Part shown: piece after piece, positions 1-13,236 of the stretch
How positions within the stretch are numbered: the first letter of the stretch is position 1
How the letters are laid out: each line of letters starts with the position of its first letter
DNA from: Petunia secreta
Taxonomy: Eukaryota > Streptophyta > Magnoliopsida > Solanales > Solanaceae
DNA: 64,000 nucleotides
Reading direction: 5' to 3'
NCBI GenBank assembly: GCA_029990175.1
Contig: JARKIP010000022.1
Location: 25,952,001-26,016,000, forward strand
Notes under the pieces: model-generated
Database searches by the model: none
What the model saw: the letters and a program-made list of their open reading frames with translations, nothing else
Told to the model about the DNA's origin: nothing
Position numbers and translations under genes: made by a program

Positions 1-2061
1 CTAGCGTTTTGAACCAAAAGGATATACGTTGATCGAATATTACTTACTAATCACTTTGCACAGGAAGAAACGACAACACTTTCTGACGGTGACGAATTAG
101 GATCCCATTATCCTACCAACATTGAATTTCGAGGAGAGAGGTAAACTGAATTGATATAATAACAGAAGGTGGCGTAACCAAATGCCAAGCAGACAATGCC
201 GACACTCACTCCCAAATCTCTCACATTTAAATCAGATAAACTAGTAGGGTCTTACAAATTCCCTGAATAAATCATACTAGAAGCTCACCCCTATACTGCA
301 ATCGATTCTTAATAGAAACAATTTCCAATGAAATCATGGTAAGATACACGAAGTCCAGACCGATCGGAATAATCAAATCTTACTCACATATAATGGATGA
401 AGAAATACATAGGTGTACTGCATCGGATACCTCAGCATCCTGCCAGACTGACAGTTCATCAAACTGCCTCTGTAGCTGAGCTGAGCCACTACCCTAGTAA
501 TTACCTTCTGAAGAACCATTGCCACCACGCTCTAAACCTCTACTGGATGGTGGCATTTCTCTTGCTAATTGAGATCTAAATTAAATTCTCTGCGACTGTG
601 CAGGTGCCTGATGACGAGAGAAAGGACAACTGCCTACTTGCCGGAGTAAGGGAGAACTCTTTAAAGGATAGCCAGACTCACGACAATGATACCACATTTT
701 TGCTGAAAAATGGAAGCTGGAAAGATTGTTGATAGCTGTAAAGAGAAGACTGAATCTTATCTTGATGAGCTACTGGCGCACTCTAAGAATCAAGTGACAT
801 AAGCTAAGATAACCTGGAAGTGACCTTCCAAAATAATCAGAACGTTTACCTCCAAATGAGGTACTGTGGTTGCCCACCAGGGCCGTGGGATCTCTTACTT
901 TCCCACTCCAACTCTTCCCACTCTAACTTATGGTATGCCTCGAACCTTCGGGCAATATTAACAACAACATCAAATAAAATCCAGACCTCAATTTCTCGAG
1001 CCACCTGGGATTTCAAGGAAAAATAAAGGTCATCAATAAATCTCTGAATCTCTCGAAAGGCTCATGAACTAGTTCTAATGCATATCCAGCCATTCTATAG
1101 GATTCAATCTTATATTCTGAAACACCAACAGGCTAAACGACAGGCTACCCTGTCCAATCCACTCAAACTGGAAACACTTTTCATCTCACTCGCTACTAGA
1201 AAGGAACTTTCCACGAATCTAGAAGAAAAATTGAACCATTAGCTAATAAGAGAGCGGCCCACCAATTCAACGCTGGACCCCTGAACTGGAAAGCAGAATA
1301 ATCAACGCCATATCGCTCGATATAATCAAGAGCCTGAAGGATACGCTGGCATCATTGTATTTTAAAAATTTACGTAGGGATTATCTGATGCATGGCTTAA
1401 GAATATCAGAAGGTTCAACCGCGTAATATAATGCAACCTCTTCGGACACTCGGACCGAGCCATTACCCAGCCTAACTAACCAGCCAAAATAACTAGAGTC
1501 ACAACACATGCTGTCTCCGGAACATACTTTACTGTAGCAATATTAAGAACTGGAATAGGAGCTCTCTCAGACTGAACGTCTGCATCTGCGGCAACCTGAT
1601 AAGCTGCCTAGCGAATAATAGGTTTTTTTTTTTTTTGCGGTATCTGCATCACCAAGATTCTCGTAAAGGCATCGTAGAGAGCCAAGGGAGCCACAAGGCC
1701 CTGCTCCCTTGCCCATCGCGAGATCGTACAGCTGGCACCTCCATAACTAGATCGTCATCCCGATAAGAAAAACTCTCGGGCTTCGTCAGTGCTAGCCCCT
1801 GACTAGAATGCTTCGTCTTGAACTCATACCGTTTTTTGATTTATTGTGCGAGGGTTCACAATTACCACGAAGGAATTAACGAATTAACGAAAATACTTTT
1901 GAATCCTAGACCGACGCACGATCAGAAATGAAGGAAGTGAAACTTCCTAAATGCCATCATAGCCTCTCGTAGATAAGTACGGACGTCTACGTACCCATCA
2001 CCGAGACTCTACTAGACACTGTCTTAGTCTAGATAGACACTAAACTGGCTCTGATACCAAC
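1..2061 (-). pseudogene. Tekay-type gag remnant, minus-strand element
   Basis: Internal region of a Ty3/gypsy Tekay/Del chromovirus read leftwards from the LTR at 2062-4371. The reverse complement of about 400-560 matches the gag end of the plus-strand Tekay copy near 9930-10070, including the string ggctcagctcag. The reverse complement of about 600-720 has a worn CCHC zinc-knuckle region, and about 1620-1720 matches the gag start region of the plus copy near 8750-8790. No reading frame stays open for more than about 70 codons, so it is dead. Positions 1-396 should be the protease part but are too diverged for me to align. The rest of the element lies left of the window. Confidence 0.75.
2047..2060 (-). 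other. Primer binding site (tRNA-iMet type)
   Basis: Directly after the LTR end, the minus strand reads ttggtatcagagcc. This is the usual plant retrotransposon primer site complementary to the 3' end of initiator tRNA-Met. It fixes the orientation of the 2062-4371 LTR as the 5' LTR of a minus-strand element. Confidence 0.9.
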
Positions 2062-4371
2062 TGACACGATCCGGAATCCGGCCAGGCCGTGCGGGCAACC
2101 GACATCCTCCCCTAGACCCGTCGGGCGAACCCTTACCAATTAAATTAGGAAAATAAATATAATCCAATTCACAAATAAAAACAAGACTTAGAAAAGGCAC
2201 AGACATACAGGTACCTCTAAACTGTACAAAAGAAATTACAGCTGACTACCCAATGTACTAGGTTTAGGGCTATCCAGACTAGACATCTAAGAGTACAAAG
2301 AAAACAGATACCTCCTGAAGGGAGCAAATTGCAACTGAAATGATAACCGATAAACTGGTGGCCATCAGGAATAAAGGCTGGCTCACCCTGCCAGCTGAAG
2401 TCGTCTTCGCTCCTGAACAACGTGGCGAACTCAATCCTGGAGCGAACCTGCCGAAACGAAATAGATAGACAGAAAACAAACAACAAACAAGGGTGAGTCA
2501 AAAGGACTCAATAAGTGGGGCAGACTAGCTACCTCAAAGAATAGGATAGCTAGCCAGGGAGAAAAAACTGATAAACCAAATTCCTCTTAGTTAAATTATA
2601 AAAAGGCAGAGCTAGATAACAACCGGAAACACTTATGAAACCATAAGCTCAACTAGGCATACGAGCCAGAAACATATCAACAAATAAGCAATGCACACAT
2701 AAGCAGAACAATAGTTATGTACCGCAAGTCTACACAATGGTATGAATTGAGATGAAATGAAATGAAGTGAGATGAAATGAAATATGATGCAAAGGGTCCC
2801 GTGTGCCAAATGAGTGGAGCAGAATCCTCCTGCTCCGGGGGCGGAATCCTCCTACCCTCAATATAATGCAATGGAGCGGAATCCTCCTACTCCGAGGGCG
2901 GAATCCTCCTACCCTCAATATAATGAAATAGAGCGAAATTCCCCTGCTCCGAGGGTGGAATCCTCCTACCCTCAATATAATGCAACGTAATGCATATGAA
3001 TGCAATATGATTCAATAATAACCCATCATCGGCTCGGTACTCTCATCGACAGCCGGGAAGTAGATGCCAACTCACAGCCAGAGTACAATGCTCAGATCCT
3101 CAATGCAATACCAACAACAGGACATAGCATATAATATACAAGGTAAATCCAAAGCTAAAGCGTAAGGAGTGCGCCTATCGGCAGCTACACACGTAACGAA
3201 CACGTGGTAGAAAATCCACGAGGCCAGGTGCCACCAAAGAAATGGATATAAACACTTACCTCTTCCAAAGTTAACACTGCTGCCCAACAACCGCTTTATT
3301 CTTTTGGATTCATTGCCAAACGATCCCACTGTGTTCAATAAGCAGAAAAATATATTAAATAGGGATAAAGGCTTCATTCCTCACATCTTAGGGCAATCCG
3401 GTTAGGAGCCTGATACCTTATTCGCATACGCAATACGCAGGCCAGGCCTATATACAGGGTTTAAGGTCACATAACAAAACCCCAAATAATTTACATTTAT
3501 ATGTTGCCCATAACTCACTGAGTACGAATATATAATTAATTTCATTATCGGGGTCCATTTGACCCTTCAAACTATTAATTGAACTTGTTAAAACGATGTC
3601 TAATATTCCAATTTTTACCGTTAAAATATATTTGAACACACGTAATAAACTCAAATAATATATTAAGATCATTACCTGAATGTTTTGGGGTGAAAATTCT
3701 ACTTTTCCCCGGCTCCTTTTTCCATTTTCTGGCATTTTTTCATACTTTTTTTTTGCTGTGTCGTTATGTTCTTATGTTTGTGTATATCTCCTCTGTTCCT
3801 ATGCCTTTTGAGCTTAATATAAGCTCAGCCACCGCCACCCTTTTTTTTTTTTTTGTCTTTTTCTTTTTTCTTTTTTTAAATTCGCTGCTACGGTAAAAAT
3901 TAAAACGGTACCCTACGATATTAGAAATAATTCCAACTTTTGCATACAAGTTATACAAAATATATGTAACATACTCGCGAAGGCGGATCTCAAATTGGAC
4001 TCCCGAAACTCAAGATGCGAATTTAAATAGAAAAAGTCAAATTATTTAACTTTCGGCATTTTAGCGGAAACTAGCCGAACAACATCAAAATTTACTTTCG
4101 AAAGTTTAAAAAAATCACAAATAATCATACGAACCTAAAGGGCGCTTTCGGATTTCGAATCGGAGCTCATCCGGCAAAACCGAGCTCGAAAATCTCTTTT
4201 TAATATTTATTGCCAATAAAAACTGAAACCTTTCTTCCGATGCCTACCAAACGAGGTCTGATGTAGCTCAAATTTTACAGACAAGTCATAATGGATATTA
4301 CGAATATTTTAAAATTATCAGCACGCCAATCGGAGTCCTAACTTCCGAAACGACTGACCGAGGTCGTTTCA
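2062..4371 (-). repeat. Tekay 5' LTR (minus strand)
   Basis: A 2310 bp LTR. On the minus strand it starts TGAAACGACCTCGGTCAGTC and ends with the GTGTCA motif next to the primer site. The same ends are seen in the LTRs at 14,389-16,573 and 46,837-49,344. It contains tandem sub-repeats (about 2800-2990) built on an interrupted GGAATCCTCC/GGAGGATTCC motif. It is inserted in the RNase H coding part of the Sirevirus at 4372; the expected right-hand TSD is agtgt (4372-4376), the left partner being outside the window. It also holds a T-rich tract at 3740-3880. Confidence 0.9.
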
Positions 4372-4375
4372 AGTG

Positions 4376-4625
4376 TGGAGCTGTGGCAATTTTCTGTGAC
4401 AATACTAGTGCAGTGAACATTGCCAAGAACCCAGTCCAACATAAAAGAACCAAGCACATTGATATTAGACACCACTTCTTGAGAGATAATGTGGAAAAGG
4501 GTCTAATCACTATGAATTCTTGCAGGACTGAGGATCAAATTGATGACATTTTTACTAAAGCGCTGAACAAAGTACAGTTTGAGAGGAACAGGTTGGAATT
4601 AGGGATGACCAAAATAAACGGATGA
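4376..4625 (+). pseudogene. Ty1/copia RNase H C-terminal fragment
   Basis: An open stretch of about 80 codons ending in TGA at 4623-4625. It carries the copia RNase H pattern CDNTSAVNIAKNP, then the block RTKHIDIRHHFLRD and the final domain with DIFTKAL. These are the last conserved motifs of copia pol. The upstream part of pol has been separated by the Tekay LTR that ends at 4371, so this is only the C-terminal 80 residues and has no start codon of its own. The frame inside the fragment is clean, so the split is a clean insertion rather than decay. Confidence 0.92.
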
Positions 4626-5240
4626 TCCAGCAGGAGAATCCTCATGATTGGTTAGTAAACTATTCGAGTGTCTATATTTGAATTTTTGTCATTGATATTC
4701 TAGTCTAACATCGTACTTTTGTTAGTACACTTGTTCAGTTTTTAGCACCAGGTAAGAATAATGTGATCCCATGAAGAACCTACCATGTACTAAGAAGGAA
4801 CCAGTCAAAGCATGAGTAATCATGTTCTGGTACACTCACACTACCCTACATATTAAAAGTCATAACAAAATTAATATTGTCAATCACACGTGTGTCAAAG
4901 GAGATCCTCCATGTTCTTATAACTGTCCAAAATTATAGGACCACATTCCTTTTCTGGGTAGAATTTTAATTGATTTTTTTAGACCCCACTACTCAATTAA
5001 GTCCATAACCGTCAAAACTCTTAATCCTTCCCGGTTTTCAAAAATTTTCAAAAAGCTGCTTTTCTTTTTTATCATTATAACCTTGCCTTCCCAAGGCATT
5101 GTCAAGTCACCGAAACCCCTTCCCTCTTAACCTTACCTCCCAACCTCTAAATTCTTCTTTCGAAAATCAAAATTCTCTCAAAACCCTAACACCAGAAAAT
5201 CCTGTCTATCTCTGTGGCTATACATAAAATCCGTATCAAG
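4626..5240 (+). other. Spacer between pol and env-like ORF
   Basis: About 0.6 kb of non-coding Sirevirus DNA. I see no open frame of note. It is where the splice acceptor for the downstream ORF would be expected in this group, but I cannot pick one with confidence. Confidence 0.5.
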
Positions 5241-7358
5241 ATGTCTGAGAAACCACCACCATCTACTTGCCCAAAGGATTGCAAAGGCCCGAGCAAAAAT
5301 TCTTCAAAAAGGGGACAAAAAGCTGATAAAGAAGTTTAGGTTAAGGACGACTTCCACCACACCCATCGCACAAAGTTCATCACAACCACTACATGAGGTA
5401 ATCCCCGTTCCTATCTTATCTACACCTGTTACTTCAGTAGATATCAAAAGCCCTGGAATGGCAGAAACTTAAACCCTAGTGTCTGGGTTAGACAAAATAA
5501 TAGGTGTTGAGCATGTTGAACAAATAGATAGGGGGAACTCATGTGAGGCAGAGCGTGATCATGTAGGAGATGAACTTAGAGAAGGAATGCATGTGCCTGT
5601 GGTAGTTGAGTCTGGTGTAAGTTTGAATGTTGCAGAAACAGTAATAGAGAAGTTCAAGGAGGATGATAGGGATGAGAGAGCTAAGGAAAAATCTGTGCCA
5701 GAAAGTCCAGCCGGTAGAGGACTTGAATCTGCTGAAGCCCAGAGAATTTGGTGCAAGAGCCTGTTGCTTGCCCAAATTCAACTGAGGTTGATGATGCAGA
5801 CATAGATTGGACAGATTCTGAGGAAGAAGGAAAGAAGGAGGCAATGTTGGAGAAGACTGAACTAAGAGAAACTCCCAAAGTGGTTGAAGAACCAAAAAGA
5901 AAAAGGAAGTTTGGAGAAGAAGATGAAAAATTGGCAGGGGAGGAAGTGGAGGAGGAAGTTGTATTCCTGAAAGAAAATATAGTGGAGCTTGAAAAGAGAA
6001 GAAGGTTAGTGAAAGGAGGAAAACCAGTGTTGAAGACAAGGCTAGTTGATGAAGATTGTGATGAGAGTGGCAGTGTTGACAAGGTTGAACCTGTGGCTAG
6101 AAGGGTTGGCACCAGGTCTGTCTTAAAACAACAATTGGAAAAGGTTGGAAAGCTGGAGAGAACAGTAACTAATGTCAGAGAGAGAGAAGCTATGAAGAAG
6201 GAGGAAGAAAAAAGAGCTGATGAAAACCAGGAGGAAAGTGATGATGATGCAGGTAGTTATGTTGAGCCTAGTGACTCAGATACTGACAGTGAAGCTGAGA
6301 CAAGAAGAAGAAGATGAAGAAGAAGAAGAGGCAGTGAGGATGAAACTGATAGAGTGGCTTTCTTCTCTAAACATCAGGTGTTGCATGGCAGCATCCTGCA
6401 TGATGAGAAAGAGTTTCATTTGAAGCCATTACTCAGAATGATTGGACACCAAGGCTGGTTGGGGTTGTATAGCAACAAAGACAGGAAGCTATATGCTGAA
6501 GAGGTCAGAGAGTTCTATACGAACTGCAGAGTCAATGCTAGGAGGGTGTTCACCACTGTGAAAGGTGTGGAGATTGAATTTGGGAGACCTGAGCTTGGGA
6601 TAATTCTTGAAATACCAACAGAAGGTTATTGCAGGTACATTAAGCTCAAGTGGCCAAAGAGGACTGATGGAGTCACTCCTCTAGCTTTTGTCAAGAAATT
6701 CTCAGGGAAACCCAAGTTGAGAAAGGAGAGGAAGGTAGACAAGAAAGAAATGGAACCTGCACATCAACTGTTGTTTGAGTTTGTACACAGGTTTCTTTTA
6801 CCAAGAGGAGAGAGGAACTGCGAGGCCAGTGCTTTGGACCTAACGTACATGGATCTGCTGGACAGGGGAGTGAAGATTAATTTGCCTGGGCTGATAATTA
6901 GACACATCAAAAGAATTACTGATACTGAGCAGAAGCCACACTCCCTTGTTCATTCCTATATCATTCAGCAGGTTTTAGAGCACTTTGGGGTCCCTTTAGA
7001 AGCTGGGAAGAAGCAAACCATTCACCAGATGTTTGGAATTAATGTGCTGAAAAACTGTGACTTCTTCAGAGAAAGCAGAGCTTCAAAGAGACCAATGCAG
7101 GCTAAGCAAGAGCAGGAGGAGGAAAGTGAGGATTATGGACCCGAGGAGGTCATTGATGCTGTGAAGGAGCTGGAGACGCATGTCCTGGAGGTGAATAAAG
7201 AAAACACAGAGCTCCACAGACAGCTGAAGTTGAAGGATCAAGAAATTGATCGTTTGAAGATAGCTTGCCACAAGTATGAGGCCGAGTTGTTGATAGAAAG
7301 GGCCAAAAATATGAAGCAACTTGAGGCACTTCTCAAACACTTCAATGTTCAGCTTTGA
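5241..7358 (+). pseudogene. Sirevirus env-like ORF, broken
   Basis: The extra ORF 3' of pol found in Sireviruses; its function is unproven and 'envelope-like' is a historical label. The likely start is ATG 5241. The N-terminal part is Lys/Glu/Asp-rich and low in complexity (to about 6340). A globular part (about 6354-7060) resembles the 'putative plant transposon protein' domain. The C-terminus (about 7140-7340) is a clear heptad coiled coil (ELETHVLEVNKEN). I see no signal peptide or convincing membrane span. Lesions: TAG at 5337, TAA at 5470 in another frame, a frame change near 5750, and TGA at 6315 in an Arg codon run. The last 346 codons (6318-7358) are open. Long minus-strand ORFs here are shadows. 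Confidence 0.8.
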
Positions 7359-7686
7359 ATCCTCCTATCCTATCCCATTCTGCTATAATTCCTTCTCTTC
7401 ACCTGTTGTCTACCCCCTCTTATGATCTCCTGATTTCATGTTGTTGGATGTTTAAGACAATTTGTTCTGTTGTGTACTAAATATTTGGGGTTTGTGCTGC
7501 TGACACAACCTGGATGATGATTTTAAATTTCCTTATGTTTATGCATGTTTCCTGATTTAGTCATTGGTTCTGATTGGGCCCTCATTCTTGCTTATATGTG
7601 CTATTATTAATGACTTGTTGTCTTGTGCTTTAGACTAAGTTTCACTGGCAAGTTCATGCAGGGATTCGAATCTTTTCGATGATGCC

Positions 7687-7830
7687 AAAAGGGGGAAGAT
7701 GGAAATGTTGGAGTGTTTGTGACCTAATTCATCATCTGTTTTTTATATATACTGTTTTTGTTTATTTGCTGGTATTTTTGTCTACTCAGGTTCTTGGGCA
7801 ACATTTGTTTGTCATCATCAAAAAGGGGGA
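7687..7830 (+). other. Repeated polypurine tracts
   Basis: Two polypurine runs, aaaagggggaagatggaaa at about 7687 and aaaaaggggga at 7819-7830. The second lies 3 bases before the LTR start and is the probable plus-strand primer. Multiplied polypurine tracts are a known trait of Sireviruses. Confidence 0.8.
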
Positions 7831-7833
7831 ATT

Positions 7834-8738
7834 TGTTGAGAGCTGGTTTTGAAGCATGACAAACAAGAAGGACTCCTAGGTTCTCACTAAGGACCAGGTC
7901 CTTAGAATGAAGGGCACAGGTGATCGAAAAGAGTACGGGTTGCAAATCCCTGCGGAACTAGAAGTAGTGGCGCGTGATTGAACATACATCCTAGTCAGAC
8001 TAAAAGAAGCTGTGTCCAGGCTGTGTTTGCGAAGTGTGAAAAGGAGTTGGACTTCAACAAGGAAAGGAGTTACGGGGAATCCTAACTTGCCTTAATTAAC
8101 AGGATTCCTTGTAGAACTCTACTAGGGTTAAGAAGACCCATATATATGCAAGTAGCAGCAGCAGCCGAAATTGATTATTCACAAATAGAGAGTTAAGAGC
8201 ATACAAAGGCGATCCAGCATCTTTCTACGTGAGTAATCAGCAGAAGACAACTTGTGTGCAAGCAGAGTAACGAGACTAGATTTTCTGTCTAGGTTCGTCA
8301 AATTGCAAGTTGGCTTAAATTAGATCTTTCATAGTTTTACCTATTAGCTTATTCAGAAGCACATGTATTAGGTGAACCGTTGTGTATTTACTGAGAAGCT
8401 AGAGTTTAGCTTTGAGTAGTAAGTAGGGTCTAGAGTGTAGCCCCTTGGTTACAGAGTTTGTAATCAGAAACATTGCTCTTGTGTTAGTGGATTCAGTGCT
8501 AAAATCCAAAGTGTGGGTCGTGGTTTTTTCTCCCTTGAGCAAGGAGTTTTTCCACGTAAAAATCCTTGTGTTCTTGTGTGTATGTTTTGTGTGGTTCAGT
8601 ATTTCAGGCAGCAGGAGAGAAAATCTGAGAACTAGGTTCTTCTCCAGAAGAACAGGGTTCTTGAACGAAAATCGGAGGACATTATTCAACCCCCCCCCCA
8701 CCCTTCTAGTGTCTCAAGGAGGTGCATAAAGTGTAACA
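7834..8738 (+). repeat. Sirevirus 3' LTR
   Basis: 905 bp, starting tgttgagagc after the polypurine tract and ending gtgtaaca, giving TGTT/AACA inverted ends. A TATA-like catatatatg lies at 8140-8149. A C-rich run (about 8690-8702) precedes the end. The boundary at 8738 is inferred from the ends and from the Tekay gag frame resuming at 8739. Confidence 0.8.
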
Positions 8739-10070
8739 TTCCCCCTGCACTTCATGATACTTTTATGAGATTTTTAGCGACGCTGATGCCCTAGGGACCT
8801 CCTATTCCTCAGGCTGCTGTAGATGCTCCTATCCCTCAGGCAGCTCCTCAGGCTGCTGTAGATGCTCCTATCCCTCAGGCAGCTCCTCAGGCTGCGGTAG
8901 ATATTGGTTCTCAGGTTCAGGAAGCTCCTATTCCAGCTCCACATGTAGTTCCAGGTAGTCATGTTCCTGAGGTAGCGGGTGTTATACCTCCGGTTGTTCA
9001 GGCTGGTCAGCGAGTCCAGGAAGCAGGTCAAGTTGATGATCCGGCAAGGCTGCATTATATTACCCGACTTAGTCCTCCGAAGTTCTCTAGTCAGAAATCA
9101 GATAAGCTTAAGCATCGTGAGTTTCTTGATCAATGTCAGCGTATCTTAGAGGGCCTTGGATATCTTGAGCAGTATGGAGCTGATTATACTGCCTTCCAGC
9201 TTGAGGGTCCGGCTTTAGCTTGGTGGACCGCACTCCGATCAGCTAGGCAGGGCCTACCTAAGCTGACCTGGAGTAAGTTCTCCCATCGATTCATGGAGAT
9301 GTTTTTCCCTCGCAGTCAGCAGGATGAGAAAAGGAGACAGTTTTAGAGGATTAGACAGGGTAACCTGTCAGCCACGGAGTACGAGCTTTTGTTTTCAGAG
9401 ATGTCCAGCTATGCTCTAGATCTCGTGCAGGAGCCCTATAAGAGGGTCAGATGTTTTATTGATGGGCTTTCTCCTCATTTGCTGTCCCATATGGATCGTG
9501 AGATTGAGGCTGGTACTCTATTTGATGTCGTTGTTGATATTTACAGGAGGTATGAGGCCTATCATAGATTGGAGATGGAGGAGTTAGAGCGGGAAAGTAA
9601 GAGATCTCGTGGTTCAGGGCATTCTAGTACCTCGTATGGAGGTAGGAGTTAGAGTAGGCCTCCTGTCAGACCAGCTCAGTTTCCGACGCGTGGTTCTCAG
9701 AATGCGCCTACTTCTTCTCAGGGTCAGTTTGGGTTTCGCCCGCGAGATCAGTCTCAGTTTCATCAGCGTAGATTTTCTCTAGGGTGCTTTATCTGTCAGG
9801 ATCTAGGGCATCATAAGAAGGATTGCCCTTATCTCCATCAGCAGGGTAGTAGCCGCCCTTTCCCTCGCCTTCCAGTGCCTATGCAGCAGCAGCCTCAGGG
9901 TGCCCCTCCAGGGTCTCAGCCAGTTAGAGGTGCACCCCCACCCGGTAGAGGTCGTGGGTGTGGTCCTAGTGGTCCCTCTAGAGGTGGTCCTTAGGGTAGC
10001 GGCTCAGCTCAGCCGCAGAGACAGCTATATGCACTGCCGACCAAGCAGGATGCCGAGGCATCCCCAGCTG
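8739..10070 (+). pseudogene. Tekay gag, broken
   Basis: Gag of the chromovirus, in the same frame as pol. The region 8739-8790 continues the gag frame straight out of the Sirevirus LTR. A Pro/Gln/Ala-rich linker follows, with a duplicated 40 bp segment (8813-8890). The capsid-like region is about 9060-9560, with the C-terminal half open at 9389-9652. A zinc-knuckle region lies near 9790-9830 (CFICQDLGHHKKDC, intact CCHC spacing). The tail is Gly/Arg/Pro-rich. In-frame stops are TAG at 8792, 9344, 9650 and 9992, each fitting a former CAG. The true start lies left of the Sirevirus. Confidence 0.85.
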
Positions 10071-13000
10071 TTCTTACAGGTATTTCATCTTTTTGTGGTC
10101 GAGATGCATATTCTTTGGTGGATCCAGGGTCTACATATTTATATGTATCTCCTTATTTTGCTTCGGGCTTTCATGTAGATTATATGCATCTTCGTGATCC
10201 ATTCTGTGTTTCTACTCCTATTGGAGACATTATCATTGTGAATCGAGTTTATCAAGCTTGTACCATATCTTTTGGGAGTCGTGAGAGACTTGTAGATCTT
10301 CTAATCCTAGATATGGTTGATTTTGATATTATTATTGGCATGGATTGGTTGGCGTCGTGTCATGTAACGTTAGATTGTCATGCCAAGTCTCTTCAGTTGT
10401 CTCTTCCTTGTTCAGCACCGGTGGTGTGGCAGGGCTCTTATTTGCCACCCAGGGGGCATGTTATTTCTTTCCTGAAGGCAAAGCAGATGATGGATAAAGG
10501 GTGTTCAGCGTATCTTGCCATGGTTCGAGATACCACTGTGGAGATTCCATCTCTTGATTCTATTCCTGTTGTTAGGGAGTTCCCTGACATGTTTCCAGAT
10601 GATTTGCCAAGACTTCCTCCTGATCGAAAGACCAAGTTTGGCATTGATATAGTGCCAGGGACTCAGCCTATTTCTATCCCTCCTTATCGCATGGCCCCAT
10701 CAGAGTTAAAGGAGCTGAAGGAGATGTTGCAAGATTTGCTTGATAAAGGGTTCATTAGGCCGAGTATTTCTCCATGGGGTGCTCCTGTTCTATTCGTGAA
10801 AAAAAAAGATGGGACTATGTGGTTGTGTATTGATTATCGTCAGCTAAATAAGGTCACCATCAAGAATAATTATCCCTTGCCTCATATTGATGATTTGTTT
10901 GATCAGTTGTAGGGTGCCAAATTCTTTTCTAAGATCGATCTGCGATCTGGTTATCATCAGCTAAGGGTTCATGAGTCAGATATCTCGAAGACTCGTTACG
11001 GCCATTATGAGTTCCTAGTTATGTCTTTTGGGCTGACTAATGCCCCTGCAGCCTTTATGGATCTCATGAACCGGGTGTTTAAGACATTCCTTGATTCCTT
11101 TGTCATTGTCTTCATTGATGATATTCTTATTTATTCTCGTAGCCGCGAGGAGCATGATTATCATCTAAGGGTGGTTCTTCAGACCCTCCGTGATCGTAAG
11201 TTGTATGCCAAGTTCTCGAAATGTGAGTTTTGGCTTGATTCTGTGGCATTTTTGGGTCGCGTGGTATCTAGTGAGGGTATCAAGGTTGATCCGAAGATGA
11301 TTGAAGCAGTGCAGAAATGGCCTCGTCCTACCACTCCGACGGAGATTCGTAGCTTCCTTGGATTGGTAGGTTATTATTGGAGGTTTGTGGAGAAGTTCTC
11401 TACTATTGCAGCTCCCCTGACTCGCCTGACGCAGAAGGCGGTTTAGTTTCGATGGTCCGATGAGTGTGAGGCAAGCTTCCAAAAGCTTAAGGCCTTATTG
11501 ACTTCAGCTCCAGTGTTATCCCTTCCTTCAGGCACCGGTGGATTTGTAGTCTATTGTGATGCATCTCGTGTGGGCCTTGGTTGTGTTCTTATGCAGTACA
11601 GGAAGATAATTGCTTATGCTTCCAGACAGTTTAAGCCGAATGAGAAGAATTATCCGACTCACGATTTAGAATTGGCAGCTGCGGTCTTTGCTTTGAAGAT
11701 ATGAAGGCATTATCTTTATGGCGAACCTTATGAGGTGTATACGGATCATAAGAGTCTGCAGTATCTTCTCTCTCAGAAAGATCTTAACGGCTGACAGCGA
11801 AGGTGGCTTGAATTAATTAAAGATTATGATCTCACCATCCACTATCATCCTGGGAAGGCGAATGCTTTGAGCAGGACGTCCATGGGCAGCACGACTTTTC
11901 TTTATGCTGACATGAGACCATTGGCCCGAGAATTGCATTCCCTTGGCGACTTTGGCATGAGGTTTTTTCTCCCGGACTCCAGTCGAGTCTTAGCGTATAT
12001 TGCAGCTCAGTCTTCCTTAGTCAGTCAGATTAAGGGAAGACAGTTCGAGGATCCTCATCTGCAGGAGTTGCGTGGTCGTGTCCTAAGTGGAGGAGTTCCC
12101 TCCTTCGAGCTTGATTCAGATGGAATTCTTCGATTTAATGGTCGACTCTGTGTTCCTCATGTTGGGGATTTGAGCCAGTCAGTGCTCGGTGAAGCTCATA
12201 GCTCGCGTTATTCCATTCATCCTGGTATTACAAAAATGTATCAGGAACTCCGAGAGCTATACTGGTGGAAGGGGATGAAGAGAGATGTATTTGATTATGT
12301 ATCTCGTTGCTCTAATTGTCAGGAGGTTAAGTTCAAGCACCGGAGACCAGCAGGGTTAGCCCATGCATTGCCCATTGCCGAGTGGAAGTGGGAGCATATC
12401 ACAATGGATTTTATAGCTGATCTGCCAAAGACCCTGCAGTGCCACGATTTGGTCGGGGTCATTGTCGAAAAACTGACTAAATCAGCTCATTTTTTCCCTG
12501 TAAAGACTACTGATTCAGCTCAGAGACTGGCTCAGAATTTCATTCAGCAGGTGGTTAGATTGCATGGTACTCCTGTATCTATTATCTCAGATCGTGGTTC
12601 CCAGTTTACCTCTCAGTTCTGGCAGTCTTTTCAGAGGGAGTTGGGGACCCAGGTGCAGCTTAGCATAGCATTCCATCCTCAGACTGACGGTCAGTCCGAG
12701 CGGGTTATTCAAATTTTAGAGGACATGTTGAGAGCTTGTGCATTGGAATTCGAGGGTTACTGTGATGATCATTTGGTGTTAGCAGAGTTCGCTTATAATA
12801 ATAGCTACCAGTCTTCCATTCAGATGGCTCCATTTGAGGCCTTATATGGTCGTCGATGTCGTTCTCCTATTGGCTGGTTCGAGTCTTGAGATGTCGAGGT
12901 GATGAGTTCAGATATGGTTCGTCAGACTCTTGATGCTGTTCGTGTTATTCAGGATCGTTTACGGACCACCCAGAGTAGGCAGATTTCATATTCGAATTGG

Positions 13001-13236
13001 AGGAGCCGAGAGTTAGAGTTCGAGGTTGGGGACATGGTATTTCTGAAAGTGTCACCGATGCGAGGTGTAAAGAGATTTGGTAGGAAAGGAAAGCTTAGTC
13101 CCAGGTTCATTGGCCCTTTCCGTATCGAGAAGCGTATTGGTAAGGTAGCTTATCGCCTTGATTTGCCAGCTTCTATGCCAGTTCACCCAGTTTTCAATGT
13201 ATCGATGCTTCGGATATCCGAGATTCTTCCGAAGTG
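10071..13236 (+). pseudogene. Tekay pol (PR-RT-RH-INT), broken
   Basis: One frame carries all enzymes. Protease about 10,090-10,400, with its motif reading VDPGS where the family has D-T/S-G, so it is probably inactive. RT about 10,560-11,430 with FIDDIL at the catalytic site. RNase H 11,500-11,870 starting at YCDAS. Integrase about 12,180-13,230 with an HHCC region ending CSNCQEVK and a core with MDFIADLP, SDRGSQFTSQF and DGQSERV. Stops: TAG 10,910, TAG 11,444, TGA 11,702, TGA 11,792, TGA 12,887. The frame is lost near 13,230. Most stops fit C-to-T or G-to-A changes at CAG or TGG codons. Confidence 0.92.

Larger units (their letters stand above)
4372..8738 (+). mobile_element. Sirevirus (Ty1/copia) 3' part
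   Basis: The order is RNase H tail, spacer, long extra ORF with a C-terminal coiled coil, repeated polypurine tracts and a 0.9 kb LTR. This order is typical of the SIRE/Maximus group of Ty1/copia elements. The 5' LTR, gag, integrase and RT lie left of the window, cut off by the Tekay insertion at 4371. The element was itself inserted into the gag of the Tekay copy that resumes at 8739; the expected TSD base string on the right is ttccc. Confidence 0.85.

Noticed and set aside
5539..6112. Long minus-strand ORFs
   Set aside because: Antisense shadows of the Glu/Lys-rich part of the Sirevirus env-like ORF.
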